A stretch of DNA of 6,643 bases, from assembly GCF_004570345.1 (NCBI RefSeq), contig NZ_SPQM01000204.1:1-6643 (forward strand). Direction: 5' to 3'. The stretch is from Blastococcus sp. CT_GayMR20 (GTDB taxonomy: Bacteria > Actinomycetota > Actinomycetes > Mycobacteriales > Geodermatophilaceae). How positions within the stretch are numbered: position 1 is the stretch's first letter; each line of letters opens with the position of its first letter. Below are positions 1 through 5,361 of this stretch, piece after piece. The notes beneath the pieces were generated by a model that did no database searches, had not been told where the DNA came from, and saw only the letters and a list, made by a program, of their open reading frames with translations. The translations under genes were made by a program, and so were the position numbers.

Positions 1-147
1 GGCGGCCATCAGGGAGCACGCGACGACCACCCGGCCGCCCGGGGCGAGGACCAGGACGCCGTGTCCGCAGCCCGCCTCCAGCTCACGGTGGCCCCGTCCA
101 GAGGCTCGCCCCGAGTTTGCGAGGGGTGAGGAGGACGGGGTCCCTTC
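1..147 (-). other. Window-edge stretch with possible partial open frame (left copy)
   Basis: This is the mirror of 6497-6643, beyond the 3' end of the PEP mutase-like gene. In plus orientation one frame runs open from base 1 to a stop at 127-129, but its composition (rich in Arg, Ala, Gly and Pro) looks like a GC-rich shadow. The minus-strand frame, described under the right copy, looks slightly more protein-like. No ribosome binding site, terminator or recognisable domain was found. Confidence 0.25.
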
Positions 148-948
148 TCAGTTCAGGCTGCGGATGCCCGCGGGCAGGGTGCCACCGGCGAGGAGGCCCG
201 TCGTGGCGTCCTGAAGGGCGGTCAGGGCGGCGCGCTGGGTGAAGGGCCCGGTGGACACGCGGGCGACGCCCAGGTCCTGCAGCTCGCGCACGGGCAGCCC
301 GTGCTTCGGGACGGCGATGACGCTGAGCCGCTGCGGGCCGAACGCGTCGACCAGGGCGGTGATCTCCTCCCGCATGACCGCGCCGGGCACGAACACCACC
401 GGCGCGCCCGCGTCGAGGAACGCCCGGCCGCGGACGATCGCCTGCTCCACCAGCTTGTCCCGGTCGGCGTCCCGCGGGGCGCCGACGAACGCGTCGGTGC
501 GCGCGTTGAGGACGAAGTCGATCCCCGCGTCGCGCCCGGCGGCGAGCACCGCCTCCACGGCGGCGAGCGCCTCGTCCAGCGGCTTGTTCTGGTCCTCGAG
601 GTTGCCACCGACCACGCCGCGCCCGATCGCCCGCCGGGCCGTCTCCCCCGGGTCGCCGTACCCGGCCTCGAAGTCCATGGTCACCGGCAGGTCGACCGCC
701 TCGACGATCCGCCCGACCATGTCGAGGTGGAGGTCGAGCGGGATGTTCTCGCCGTCCTCGTAGCCGAAGGCGGCCGCGATCGAGTGGCTGGCGGTCGCCA
801 GCGCCCGGACGCCGTCGGTCCCGGCGACCACCTTGGCGGAGACGACGTCCCACACGTTGGCCAGGACGAGGATCTCCGGAGCGGTGTGCAGGTCCATCAG
901 GGTGCGGGCGCGGGCGGCGAGGTCGGGCACGGACCGAACGTAGGACAC
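148..948 (-). CDS. PEP mutase / isocitrate lyase family enzyme (left copy)
   Basis: The product is a cytosolic TIM-barrel enzyme of the phosphoenolpyruvate mutase/isocitrate lyase superfamily, 266 residues if GTG at 948 is the start, which is usual for the compact PEP_mutase-type members. Landmarks in order are ANVWD at 30-34 (substrate pocket), DFEAGYGD at 92-99 (the Mg-binding acidic loop), NLEDQ at 116-120 and NARTD at 148-152. The KKCGH catalytic loop of true isocitrate and methylisocitrate lyases is absent, so a glyoxylate-shunt role is unlikely. The actual reaction (C-C or P-C bond chemistry on a 2-oxo acid) cannot be told. The gene diverges from bfd with an IdeR box between them. No Shine-Dalgarno motif precedes either GTG 948 or the in-frame GTG 930, so the transcript may be leaderless and the start is uncertain by six codons. 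Confidence 0.85.
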   Translation of the reverse strand: MSYVRSVPDLAARARTLMDLHTAPEILVLANVWDVVSAKVVAGTDGVRALATASHSIAAAFGYEDGENIPLDLHLDMVGRIVEAVDLPVTMDFEAGYGDPGETARRAIGRGVVGGNLEDQNKPLDEALAAVEAVLAAGRDAGIDFVLNARTDAFVGAPRDADRDKLVEQAIVRGRAFLDAGAPVVFVPGAVMREEITALVDAFGPQRLSVIAVPKHGLPVRELQDLGVARVSTGPFTQRAALTALQDATTGLLAGGTLPAGIRSLN

Positions 949-979
949 CGCAGTGACCAGCGCACTTGACGCCGAGGAC

Positions 980-998
980 TTAGGTCAGGCTAACCTGC
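980..998. promoter_or_regulatory. IdeR/DtxR iron box between the PEP mutase-like gene and bfd (left copy)
   Basis: The sequence ttaggtcaggctaacctgc matches the DtxR/IdeR consensus TTAGGTTAGGCTAACCTAA at 16 of 19 positions, with mismatches at 7, 18 and 19. It lies 64 bases before bfd and about 31 bases before GTG 948 of the divergent gene, so one dimer pair could affect both. A possible -35 element for bfd, ttgacg at 966-971, lies just upstream. If it is used, the box covers the spacer and -10 region (taacct at 991-996), the arrangement expected for repression by the Fe-loaded regulator. The promoter elements are weak guesses; the box is a strong one. Confidence 0.8.
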
Positions 999-1006
999 AT
1001 CCAGCG

Positions 1007-1026
1007 CCCAGGGTCGACCCTCTGGG
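1007..1026. promoter_or_regulatory. Palindrome/hairpin in the bfd leader (left copy)
   Basis: The core agggtcgaccct (1010-1021) is a perfect 12-base palindrome. It can be extended by ccc (1007-1009) pairing with ggg (1024-1026) across a two-base bulge. It lies between the IdeR box and bfd, probably inside the 5' untranslated leader. A Shine-Dalgarno-like gggaggag follows at 1024-1031, but no start codon in the bfd frame is close enough to use it. The palindrome could be a second operator, an mRNA hairpin or chance. Confidence 0.35.
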
Positions 1027-1062
1027 AGGAGAACCCTGTTCGCGACCGGTGAGGCGGCTGTC

Positions 1063-1296
1063 ATGTACGTGTGTCACTGCAACGTGGTGACCGACCGCGA
1101 CATCCTCGAATCCATCGCCAACGGCGCCCGCTGCGTGGCCGACGTCGCCCGGGACACCGGTGCCGGCCGTACCTGCGGGAACTGCATCAGCTCCCTCCGC
1201 GACCTCGTGTGTCAGCATTGCCCGGTCCGTGCCGAGCGCCGTACCGACGACTATGCGGCCGAGCGAGAACTGGGAGTGGCTGGTGCAGCCCGTTAG
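1063..1296 (+). CDS. bfd: Bacterioferritin-associated ferredoxin (left copy)
   Basis: The product is a small cytosolic [2Fe-2S] protein of 77 residues, close to the 60-75 usual for the family. The four cluster ligands are in the Bfd pattern: CHC at Cys4 and Cys6, then TCGNC with Cys38 and Cys41. Known Bfd proteins bind bacterioferritin and pass electrons through its haem to reduce and release stored iron. The next gene here is bacterioferritin, which fits. Two further cysteines (50 and 53, CQHC) lie in the C-terminal tail outside the core fold and are unusual. ATG 1063 has a modest ribosome site (gtgagg, 1050-1055). The stop at 1294-1296 overlaps the bfr start by 14 bases, implying translational coupling. 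Iron control is expected from the upstream box. Confidence 0.9.
   Translation: MYVCHCNVVTDRDILESIANGARCVADVARDTGAGRTCGNCISSLRDLVCQHCPVRAERRTDDYAAERELGVAGAAR
1272..1276 (+). promoter_or_regulatory. Ribosome binding site that decides the bfr start (left copy)
   Basis: The motif gggag lies six bases before GTG 1283. The in-frame ATG at 1253 and the further one at 1160 have no such motif, and both would add N-terminal residues not usual in bacterioferritins. The site is inside the bfd coding region, as expected for a coupled pair. Confidence 0.65.
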
Positions 1297-1765
1297 CCCC
1301 CGTGTGGTCGAACTCCTCAACGATGCGCTCACCTTCGAGCTCACCGTCACCAACACCTACTTCCTGAACGCCCGCATGCTCGACGCCTGGGGGCTCCCCA
1401 AGCTCGGCAAGGTCTTCTACGACCTCTCGATCGACGAGATGCGCGACGCGGACGACCTCATCCAGCGGGTCCTCCTCTTCGACGGTCACCCCAACGTGCA
1501 GCGCCTGGGGTCGATCCGGGTCGGCGAGACCGCCGAGGAGATGCTCGTGCTGGCCCTCGACAGCGAGAAGGCGGCCGTCGCGCAGTTCAACGCGGCGGCC
1601 AAGGAGTGCCACGACCTCGGGGACCACGGCAGCGCCGCGGTGTTCGAGGAGATGGTCCGCGACGAGGAGAAGCACGCGGACTGGTTCGAGGCCCAGCTCG
1701 GGGCCATCGAGCGGGTCGGCCTGCCGCAGTACCTGGCCGCTCAGATCTCGACCGAGACCCCCTGA
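1283..1765 (+). CDS. bfr: Bacterioferritin, iron storage subunit (left copy)
   Basis: The product is a ferritin-like four-helix subunit of a 24-mer cage that oxidises Fe(II) at dinuclear sites and stores it as ferric mineral. From GTG 1283 it has 160 residues, almost the same as E. coli Bfr, and it aligns to that protein as I recall it without gaps, offset by one. Haem ligand Met53 (E. coli Met52) is present. Ferroxidase ligands Glu19, Glu52, Glu95, Glu128 and His131 are present, but the residue matching His54 is Asp55 (segment SIDEMRDAD). One bridging-site histidine is thus replaced by a carboxylate, so oxidation kinetics may differ. The start follows gggag and overlaps the end of bfd. ATG 1253 (170 residues) is the alternative start. 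A strong hairpin follows 15 bases after the stop. Confidence 0.93.
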   Translation: MQPVSPRVVELLNDALTFELTVTNTYFLNARMLDAWGLPKLGKVFYDLSIDEMRDADDLIQRVLLFDGHPNVQRLGSIRVGETAEEMLVLALDSEKAAVAQFNAAAKECHDLGDHGSAAVFEEMVRDEEKHADWFEAQLGAIERVGLPQYLAAQISTETP

Positions 1766-1780
1766 CGGCTCCGCGCCGCA

Positions 1781-1821
1781 CACCGAGGGCCGCTTCCCGA
1801 ACCGGGAGGCGGCCCTCGGTG
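1781..1821. terminator. Bidirectional terminator hairpin between bfr and the siderophore-binding gene (left copy)
   Basis: A 19-pair stem (one G-U pair) with the three-base loop aac is formed by caccgagggccgcttcccg and its partner cgggaggcggccctcggtg. It fills most of the 58-base gap between two convergent genes, ending just before the stop codon of the minus-strand gene. No T tract follows on either side, which is common for actinobacterial terminators. It can serve both transcripts. Confidence 0.85.
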
Positions 1822-1823
1822 CG

Positions 1824-2768
1824 TCAGCCCAGCCGGTCGGCGAGGTCCTCGATCATCAGGTTCGCAGCCGTGAGCCCGATGCCGGTGAAGAACACGTCGT
1901 CCTCCACCGCCAGCGCCCGGTCCTCCTGCACGGCGCGCAGACGGGGCCAGAGCGGGCCGGCGAGGGCCGCGGCCTCCCCCGAGTCGTCGGCGGGGCCGTA
2001 CGAGGAGTACAGGACGATGTCGGCGTCGACCTGCGTCAGCTCCTCGGCACTCAGCTCGGCGAACGTCGGCACCTCGTCGGTCGGCAGTTCCAGCTGCTCG
2101 AGACCGGCGTCGGCCAGCACGGTCCCGATGAAGGACGCCCGCGTGTAGACGCGGATCGTCCCCTCGACGATGCGCACCGCGCTCACGGTCGTGCCGGCGG
2201 CGTCCAGCGACTCCCCCAGCTCGACTGCCGCCCGCTGGTACTCGTCCACGGCCTGCTCCGCCTGCTCCTCGCGTCCGAGGGCCTCGGCGGCCAGCAGCAG
2301 GTTCTCCTCCCACACGGCGCCCACCCGCTCGGCGAACACCGTCGGCGCGATCCGCGACAGCTCGTCGTAGAGGTCCTCGTGCCGCACCTTGTTCGACAGG
2401 ATCAGATCCGGCTCCAGGGCGGCGATTGCCTCGAGGTCCGGTTCGCCGATCGTCCCGACCCGCTCGACGTCCGCGGCCCCTTCGGCGAGGTAGCTCAGGA
2501 AGCCGGTCGACACGTCCGTGGTCACCCCGCCGACGGGGGTGACGCCCAGGGACAGCGCCGAGTCCAGCTCCCCGGTGTCGAGGACGACGACGCGCTCGGG
2601 CTCCGCGGGGATCTCCGTCTCCCCCATGGCGTGCTGCACGGTGCGGGGGAACAGCGCGTCGGCCGCAACGGTCGGCTCGACGCCGGGGTCCGCCTCCGAC
2701 GTGCTGCCGCAGGCCGTCAGGACGAGGGCGGCGACGACACCGACCGCTCCGAGGACGTGGCTCTTCAC
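1824..2768 (-). CDS. Siderophore-binding lipoprotein of an ABC iron importer (left copy)
   Basis: The product is an extracytoplasmic ferric-siderophore receptor of the FepB/FhuD type (Peripla_BP_2 fold). It is tethered to the membrane by a lipid and hands cargo to an ABC permease. The signal peptide is short: MKSH, a hydrophobic run, then lipobox LTAC with Cys20 as the modified residue. The mature part contains EPERVVVLD followed by the LGVTPVGGV segment, then EPDLILSN and the LYDELSRIAPTVF segment, all typical of this family. Length is 314 residues from GTG 2768. Permease and ATPase genes are not in the window. The gene converges on bfr and diverges from SIP with an IdeR box between, so iron repression is expected. 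The siderophore is unknown. Confidence 0.9.
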   Translation of the reverse strand: MKSHVLGAVGVVAALVLTACGSTSEADPGVEPTVAADALFPRTVQHAMGETEIPAEPERVVVLDTGELDSALSLGVTPVGGVTTDVSTGFLSYLAEGAADVERVGTIGEPDLEAIAALEPDLILSNKVRHEDLYDELSRIAPTVFAERVGAVWEENLLLAAEALGREEQAEQAVDEYQRAAVELGESLDAAGTTVSAVRIVEGTIRVYTRASFIGTVLADAGLEQLELPTDEVPTFAELSAEELTQVDADIVLYSSYGPADDSGEAAALAGPLWPRLRAVQEDRALAVEDDVFFTGIGLTAANLMIEDLADRLG

Positions 2769-2771
2769 TGG

Positions 2772-2780
2772 TCTCCTTCT
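2772..2780 (-). promoter_or_regulatory. Ribosome binding site choosing GTG 2768 (left copy)
   Basis: On the minus strand agaaggaga precedes GTG 2768 with a gap of only three to four bases, short but usable. A longer reading would begin at ATG 2783, or further upstream at 2798, but would place this purine run inside the gene and add Arg-rich residues ahead of a normal lipoprotein signal peptide. Confidence 0.6.
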
Positions 2781-2834
2781 CATGTGGCCACCGCCCACCC
2801 GTGGTCGGCGGCTGGATGCACATCGCGACCCTGT

Positions 2835-2848
2835 GCAACACTGGTTGC
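2835..2848. promoter_or_regulatory. Small inverted repeat gcaac-actg-gttgc upstream of the iron box
   Basis: Five-base arms flank a four-base centre in the divergent region between the lipoprotein and SIP genes. An adjacent weaker repeat (tgcaca 2817-2822 with tgtgca 2832-2837) overlaps it. The mirror copy is at 3796-3809. The repeats could be an additional operator or leader hairpins for the lipoprotein transcript. The evidence is symmetry only. Confidence 0.22.
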
Positions 2849-2851
2849 GAG

Positions 2852-2870
2852 CCAGGGAAGGCTAACCTAA
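2852..2870. promoter_or_regulatory. IdeR/DtxR iron box between the lipoprotein and SIP genes (left copy)
   Basis: The sequence ccagggaaggctaacctaa matches TTAGGTTAGGCTAACCTAA at 15 of 19 positions. The 3' half-site (aggctaacctaa) is perfect and the 5' half is degenerate. It lies 41 bases before the SIP start and 83 bases before the lipoprotein start on the other strand, so a single site could shut both uptake functions when iron is sufficient. Confidence 0.78.
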
Positions 2871-2911
2871 CCGCAGGTTCGACCGACCGGCCGCCGACCA
2901 GATGAGGGCGC

Positions 2912-3112
2912 ATGACCGTCGAGACGCTGCAGGTGCCGACCTACCGCCCGTTCGCCGTCCGGGTGGCGCGCGTCCAGCGGCTGAGTCCCAGCTTCCTGCG
3001 GATCACCTTCACCGGCGACGAGCTCGCCGAGTGCGCTCCCAACGGCTGGGACCAGCGGATCAAGGTGCTCCTGCCGATCCCGGGACGCGGGATGGCGGAC
3101 TGCCCGGCCGGC
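2912..3112 (+). pseudogene. Siderophore-interacting protein, first 67 codons only (left copy, cut at the fold)
   Basis: ATG 2912 follows gaggg with a short three-base gap. The 67 residues are identical to the start of the minus-strand gene at 3732 and form the first part of the flavin domain (RPFAVRVARV at 12-21, then the LSPSFLRITFTGDEL segment). At 3112 the sequence crosses the fold and the frame runs on into antisense DNA for 65 meaningless codons, to a stop at 3308-3310. The cofactor-binding motifs that follow in the other copy are absent. This is an artificial or rearranged fragment, not a functional gene. Confidence 0.85.
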
Positions 3113-3531
3113 CAGCGGGGGAGCCAGGTGACCTCGACCCCGGCGGGTGCGGCGAGGGGTAGCACGTCGCCGGCCGTGGGCACCTCCAGCATGATGCGCG
3201 CCCGCCGTCCTACCGGCAGCGACTCGACGATGGCGCAGACGGCGGGGACGGCGGTCTCGTCGCCGGCGACGAGCAGGCACGAGGCGTCGGCCGGCGGGTG
3301 CCACTCGTAGCCGCCGGTGGGGCCCGGGAACCGGGCGTTGGGCGCGATCAGGGCCACCTCGTCGCCCAGCGCGACCCGTTCCGCCCACGCCGACGCGGGG
3401 CCGGTCGCGCCGTGCAGGACGAAGTCGACGTCCATCTCGCGCAGACCCGGTCGCCAGTCCCGCACGGTGTAGGTGCGGATGGGGTTGCGTCGCTCCTCCG
3501 GCAGGGCGCGCCACTCGCCGTACCAGTCCGC
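3113..3531 (-). other. Single-copy 419-base spacer at the fold, all SIP coding sequence
   Basis: This is the only stretch of the window without a mirror copy. On the minus strand it is entirely coding and continues the SIP frame from the right arm, carrying the flavin motif RTYTVR, the GPASAWA segment and the AGDETAVPA segment. On the plus strand it is antisense, and the readthrough there (ending at a stop at 3308-3310) is not a natural protein. The left edge of the spacer lies at a self-complementary GC run, ggccggcc at 3106-3113. A related run, ccggccgg, lies at 3533-3540 on the other side, so the strand switch occurred between short self-complementary sequences. Confidence 0.9.
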
Positions 3532-3732
3532 GCCGGCCGGGCAGTCCGCCATCCCGCGTCCCGGGATCGGCAGGAGCACCTTGATCCGCTGGTCCCAGCC
3601 GTTGGGAGCGCACTCGGCGAGCTCGTCGCCGGTGAAGGTGATCCGCAGGAAGCTGGGACTCAGCCGCTGGACGCGCGCCACCCGGACGGCGAACGGGCGG
3701 TAGGTCGGCACCTGCAGCGTCTCGACGGTCAT
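3113..3732 (-). CDS. Siderophore-interacting protein (ferric-siderophore reductase), 3'-truncated
   Basis: The product is a cytosolic flavoprotein of the SIP/ViuB family that reduces Fe(III) in imported siderophores, using NAD(P)H or ferredoxin, to release Fe(II). About 206 native residues are visible: an N-terminal FAD-binding barrel with RTYTVR at 86-91 and a GPASAWA segment at 111-117 (flavin phosphate loop), then the C-terminal domain beginning LLVAGDETAVPA at 153-164. Family members are usually 250-290 residues, so roughly the last 50-80 are missing, including the C-terminal GYWR-type region. After 3113 the frame enters the folded-back arm and runs 56 unnatural codons to a stop near 2941. 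The gene diverges from the siderophore-binding lipoprotein gene and shares its iron box, consistent with a matched uptake and release pair. Confidence 0.9.
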
Positions 3733-3773
3733 GCGCCCTCATCTGGTCGGCGGCCGGTCGGTCGAACCTGCGG

Positions 3774-3792
3774 TTAGGTTAGCCTTCCCTGG
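3774..3792. promoter_or_regulatory. IdeR/DtxR iron box between SIP and the lipoprotein gene (right copy)
   Basis: This is the mirror of the box at 2852-2870. In this orientation it reads ttaggttagccttccctgg, with a perfect ttaggttag half-site, preceded by an additional gg. It lies 41 bases from SIP ATG 3732 and 83 bases from the lipoprotein GTG at 3876. Confidence 0.78.
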
Positions 3793-3863
3793 CTCGCAAC
3801 CAGTGTTGCACAGGGTCGCGATGTGCATCCAGCCGCCGACCACGGGTGGGCGGTGGCCACATG

Positions 3864-3872
3864 AGAAGGAGA
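3864..3872 (+). promoter_or_regulatory. Ribosome binding site for GTG 3876 (right copy)
   Basis: The purine run agaaggaga lies just before GTG 3876 and supports that start over ATG 3861, which overlaps the run. Confidence 0.6.
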
Positions 3873-3875
3873 CCA

Positions 3876-4820
3876 GTGAAGAGCCACGTCCTCGGAGCGG
3901 TCGGTGTCGTCGCCGCCCTCGTCCTGACGGCCTGCGGCAGCACGTCGGAGGCGGACCCCGGCGTCGAGCCGACCGTTGCGGCCGACGCGCTGTTCCCCCG
4001 CACCGTGCAGCACGCCATGGGGGAGACGGAGATCCCCGCGGAGCCCGAGCGCGTCGTCGTCCTCGACACCGGGGAGCTGGACTCGGCGCTGTCCCTGGGC
4101 GTCACCCCCGTCGGCGGGGTGACCACGGACGTGTCGACCGGCTTCCTGAGCTACCTCGCCGAAGGGGCCGCGGACGTCGAGCGGGTCGGGACGATCGGCG
4201 AACCGGACCTCGAGGCAATCGCCGCCCTGGAGCCGGATCTGATCCTGTCGAACAAGGTGCGGCACGAGGACCTCTACGACGAGCTGTCGCGGATCGCGCC
4301 GACGGTGTTCGCCGAGCGGGTGGGCGCCGTGTGGGAGGAGAACCTGCTGCTGGCCGCCGAGGCCCTCGGACGCGAGGAGCAGGCGGAGCAGGCCGTGGAC
4401 GAGTACCAGCGGGCGGCAGTCGAGCTGGGGGAGTCGCTGGACGCCGCCGGCACGACCGTGAGCGCGGTGCGCATCGTCGAGGGGACGATCCGCGTCTACA
4501 CGCGGGCGTCCTTCATCGGGACCGTGCTGGCCGACGCCGGTCTCGAGCAGCTGGAACTGCCGACCGACGAGGTGCCGACGTTCGCCGAGCTGAGTGCCGA
4601 GGAGCTGACGCAGGTCGACGCCGACATCGTCCTGTACTCCTCGTACGGCCCCGCCGACGACTCGGGGGAGGCCGCGGCCCTCGCCGGCCCGCTCTGGCCC
4701 CGTCTGCGCGCCGTGCAGGAGGACCGGGCGCTGGCGGTGGAGGACGACGTGTTCTTCACCGGCATCGGGCTCACGGCTGCGAACCTGATGATCGAGGACC
4801 TCGCCGACCGGCTGGGCTGA
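3876..4820 (+). CDS. Siderophore-binding lipoprotein of an ABC iron importer (right copy)
   Basis: The translation is identical to the minus-strand copy at 1824-2768. On this arm the context is intact: SIP diverges upstream across the iron box, and bfr converges downstream across the terminator hairpin. After the lipidated Cys20 there is a Ser/Thr/Glu-rich linker (GSTSEADPG), typical of an exposed tether, before the two-lobed binding domain. Two lobes joined by a helix are expected; the stretch around EENLLLAAEALGREEQAEQA suggests that long helix. Ligand-contacting residues cannot be assigned from sequence alone. Ferric hydroxamate, catecholate and mixed siderophores, and less likely haem or cobalamin, all remain possible. 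Confidence 0.9.
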   Translation: MKSHVLGAVGVVAALVLTACGSTSEADPGVEPTVAADALFPRTVQHAMGETEIPAEPERVVVLDTGELDSALSLGVTPVGGVTTDVSTGFLSYLAEGAADVERVGTIGEPDLEAIAALEPDLILSNKVRHEDLYDELSRIAPTVFAERVGAVWEENLLLAAEALGREEQAEQAVDEYQRAAVELGESLDAAGTTVSAVRIVEGTIRVYTRASFIGTVLADAGLEQLELPTDEVPTFAELSAEELTQVDADIVLYSSYGPADDSGEAAALAGPLWPRLRAVQEDRALAVEDDVFFTGIGLTAANLMIEDLADRLG

Positions 4821-4822
4821 CG

Positions 4823-4863
4823 CACCGAGGGCCGCCTCCCGGTTCGGGAAGCGGCCCTCGGTG
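4823..4863. terminator. Bidirectional terminator hairpin (right copy)
   Basis: This is the mirror of 1781-1821: a 19-pair GC-rich stem with a three-base loop, starting two bases after the lipoprotein stop and ending 15 bases before the bfr stop on the minus strand. It serves convergent transcripts. Confidence 0.85.
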
Positions 4864-4878
4864 TGCGGCGCGGAGCCG

Positions 4879-5361
4879 TCAGGGGGTCTCGGTCGAGATC
4901 TGAGCGGCCAGGTACTGCGGCAGGCCGACCCGCTCGATGGCCCCGAGCTGGGCCTCGAACCAGTCCGCGTGCTTCTCCTCGTCGCGGACCATCTCCTCGA
5001 ACACCGCGGCGCTGCCGTGGTCCCCGAGGTCGTGGCACTCCTTGGCCGCCGCGTTGAACTGCGCGACGGCCGCCTTCTCGCTGTCGAGGGCCAGCACGAG
5101 CATCTCCTCGGCGGTCTCGCCGACCCGGATCGACCCCAGGCGCTGCACGTTGGGGTGACCGTCGAAGAGGAGGACCCGCTGGATGAGGTCGTCCGCGTCG
5201 CGCATCTCGTCGATCGAGAGGTCGTAGAAGACCTTGCCGAGCTTGGGGAGCCCCCAGGCGTCGAGCATGCGGGCGTTCAGGAAGTAGGTGTTGGTGACGG
5301 TGAGCTCGAAGGTGAGCGCATCGTTGAGGAGTTCGACCACACGGGGGCTAACGGGCTGCAC
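4879..5361 (-). CDS. bfr: Bacterioferritin, iron storage subunit (right copy)
   Basis: The sequence is identical to the copy at 1283-1765, including the haem ligand Met53 and the Asp55 substitution at the ferroxidase site. The His-to-Asp change is present in both arms, but because the arms are probably one molecule this is not independent confirmation. The final helix and tail (the VGLPQYLAAQI segment) match the normal C-terminal end, so the subunit is complete. GTG 5361 is the preferred start and ATG 5391 the longer alternative. Confidence 0.93.
   Translation of the reverse strand: MQPVSPRVVELLNDALTFELTVTNTYFLNARMLDAWGLPKLGKVFYDLSIDEMRDADDLIQRVLLFDGHPNVQRLGSIRVGETAEEMLVLALDSEKAAVAQFNAAAKECHDLGDHGSAAVFEEMVRDEEKHADWFEAQLGAIERVGLPQYLAAQISTETP

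Larger units (their letters stand above)
1..3112 (+). repeat. Left arm of a 3112-base perfect inverted repeat
   Basis: This stretch is the reverse complement of 3532-6643. The first bases of the window (ggcggccatcagggagcacg) are the complement of the last ones read backwards. All genes, both iron boxes and the terminator recur at position 6644-n with identical lengths and translations, so no insertion or deletion separates the arms. Identity ends exactly at 3112/3532: base 3113 is c, where symmetry would require g. Two old natural copies would be expected to differ somewhere over 3 kb. The lack of any visible difference favours a very recent event or a technical fold-back. No transposase, integrase or terminal repeat flanks the arm. 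Confidence 0.97.

Noticed and set aside
83..853. Long Arg-rich frames overlapping the PEP mutase-like gene (also 301-969 and mirrors)
   Set aside because: They are GC-rich shadow frames with unnatural composition. The other frame carries the recognised catalytic motifs.
148..948. Isocitrate lyase or methylisocitrate lyase
   Set aside because: The KKCGH/KRCGH catalytic loop is missing and the protein is shorter than isocitrate lyase.
1160..1282. N-terminally extended bacterioferritin starting at ATG 1160 or 1253
   Set aside because: The extension overlaps bfd, matches nothing in the family and lacks a ribosome site. GTG 1283 has gggag at six bases and gives the usual length.
1781..1821. Riboswitch or CRISPR repeat at the strong hairpin
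   Set aside because: It is a single simple stem between convergent stop codons with no repeat array, which is best explained as a terminator.
1741..2913. A 390-codon open frame opposite the region, with its mirror at 3731-4903
   Set aside because: It is an Arg/Gly-rich shadow out of phase with the lipoprotein gene, with no family resemblance. The lipoprotein frame has a signal peptide, a lipobox and family motifs.
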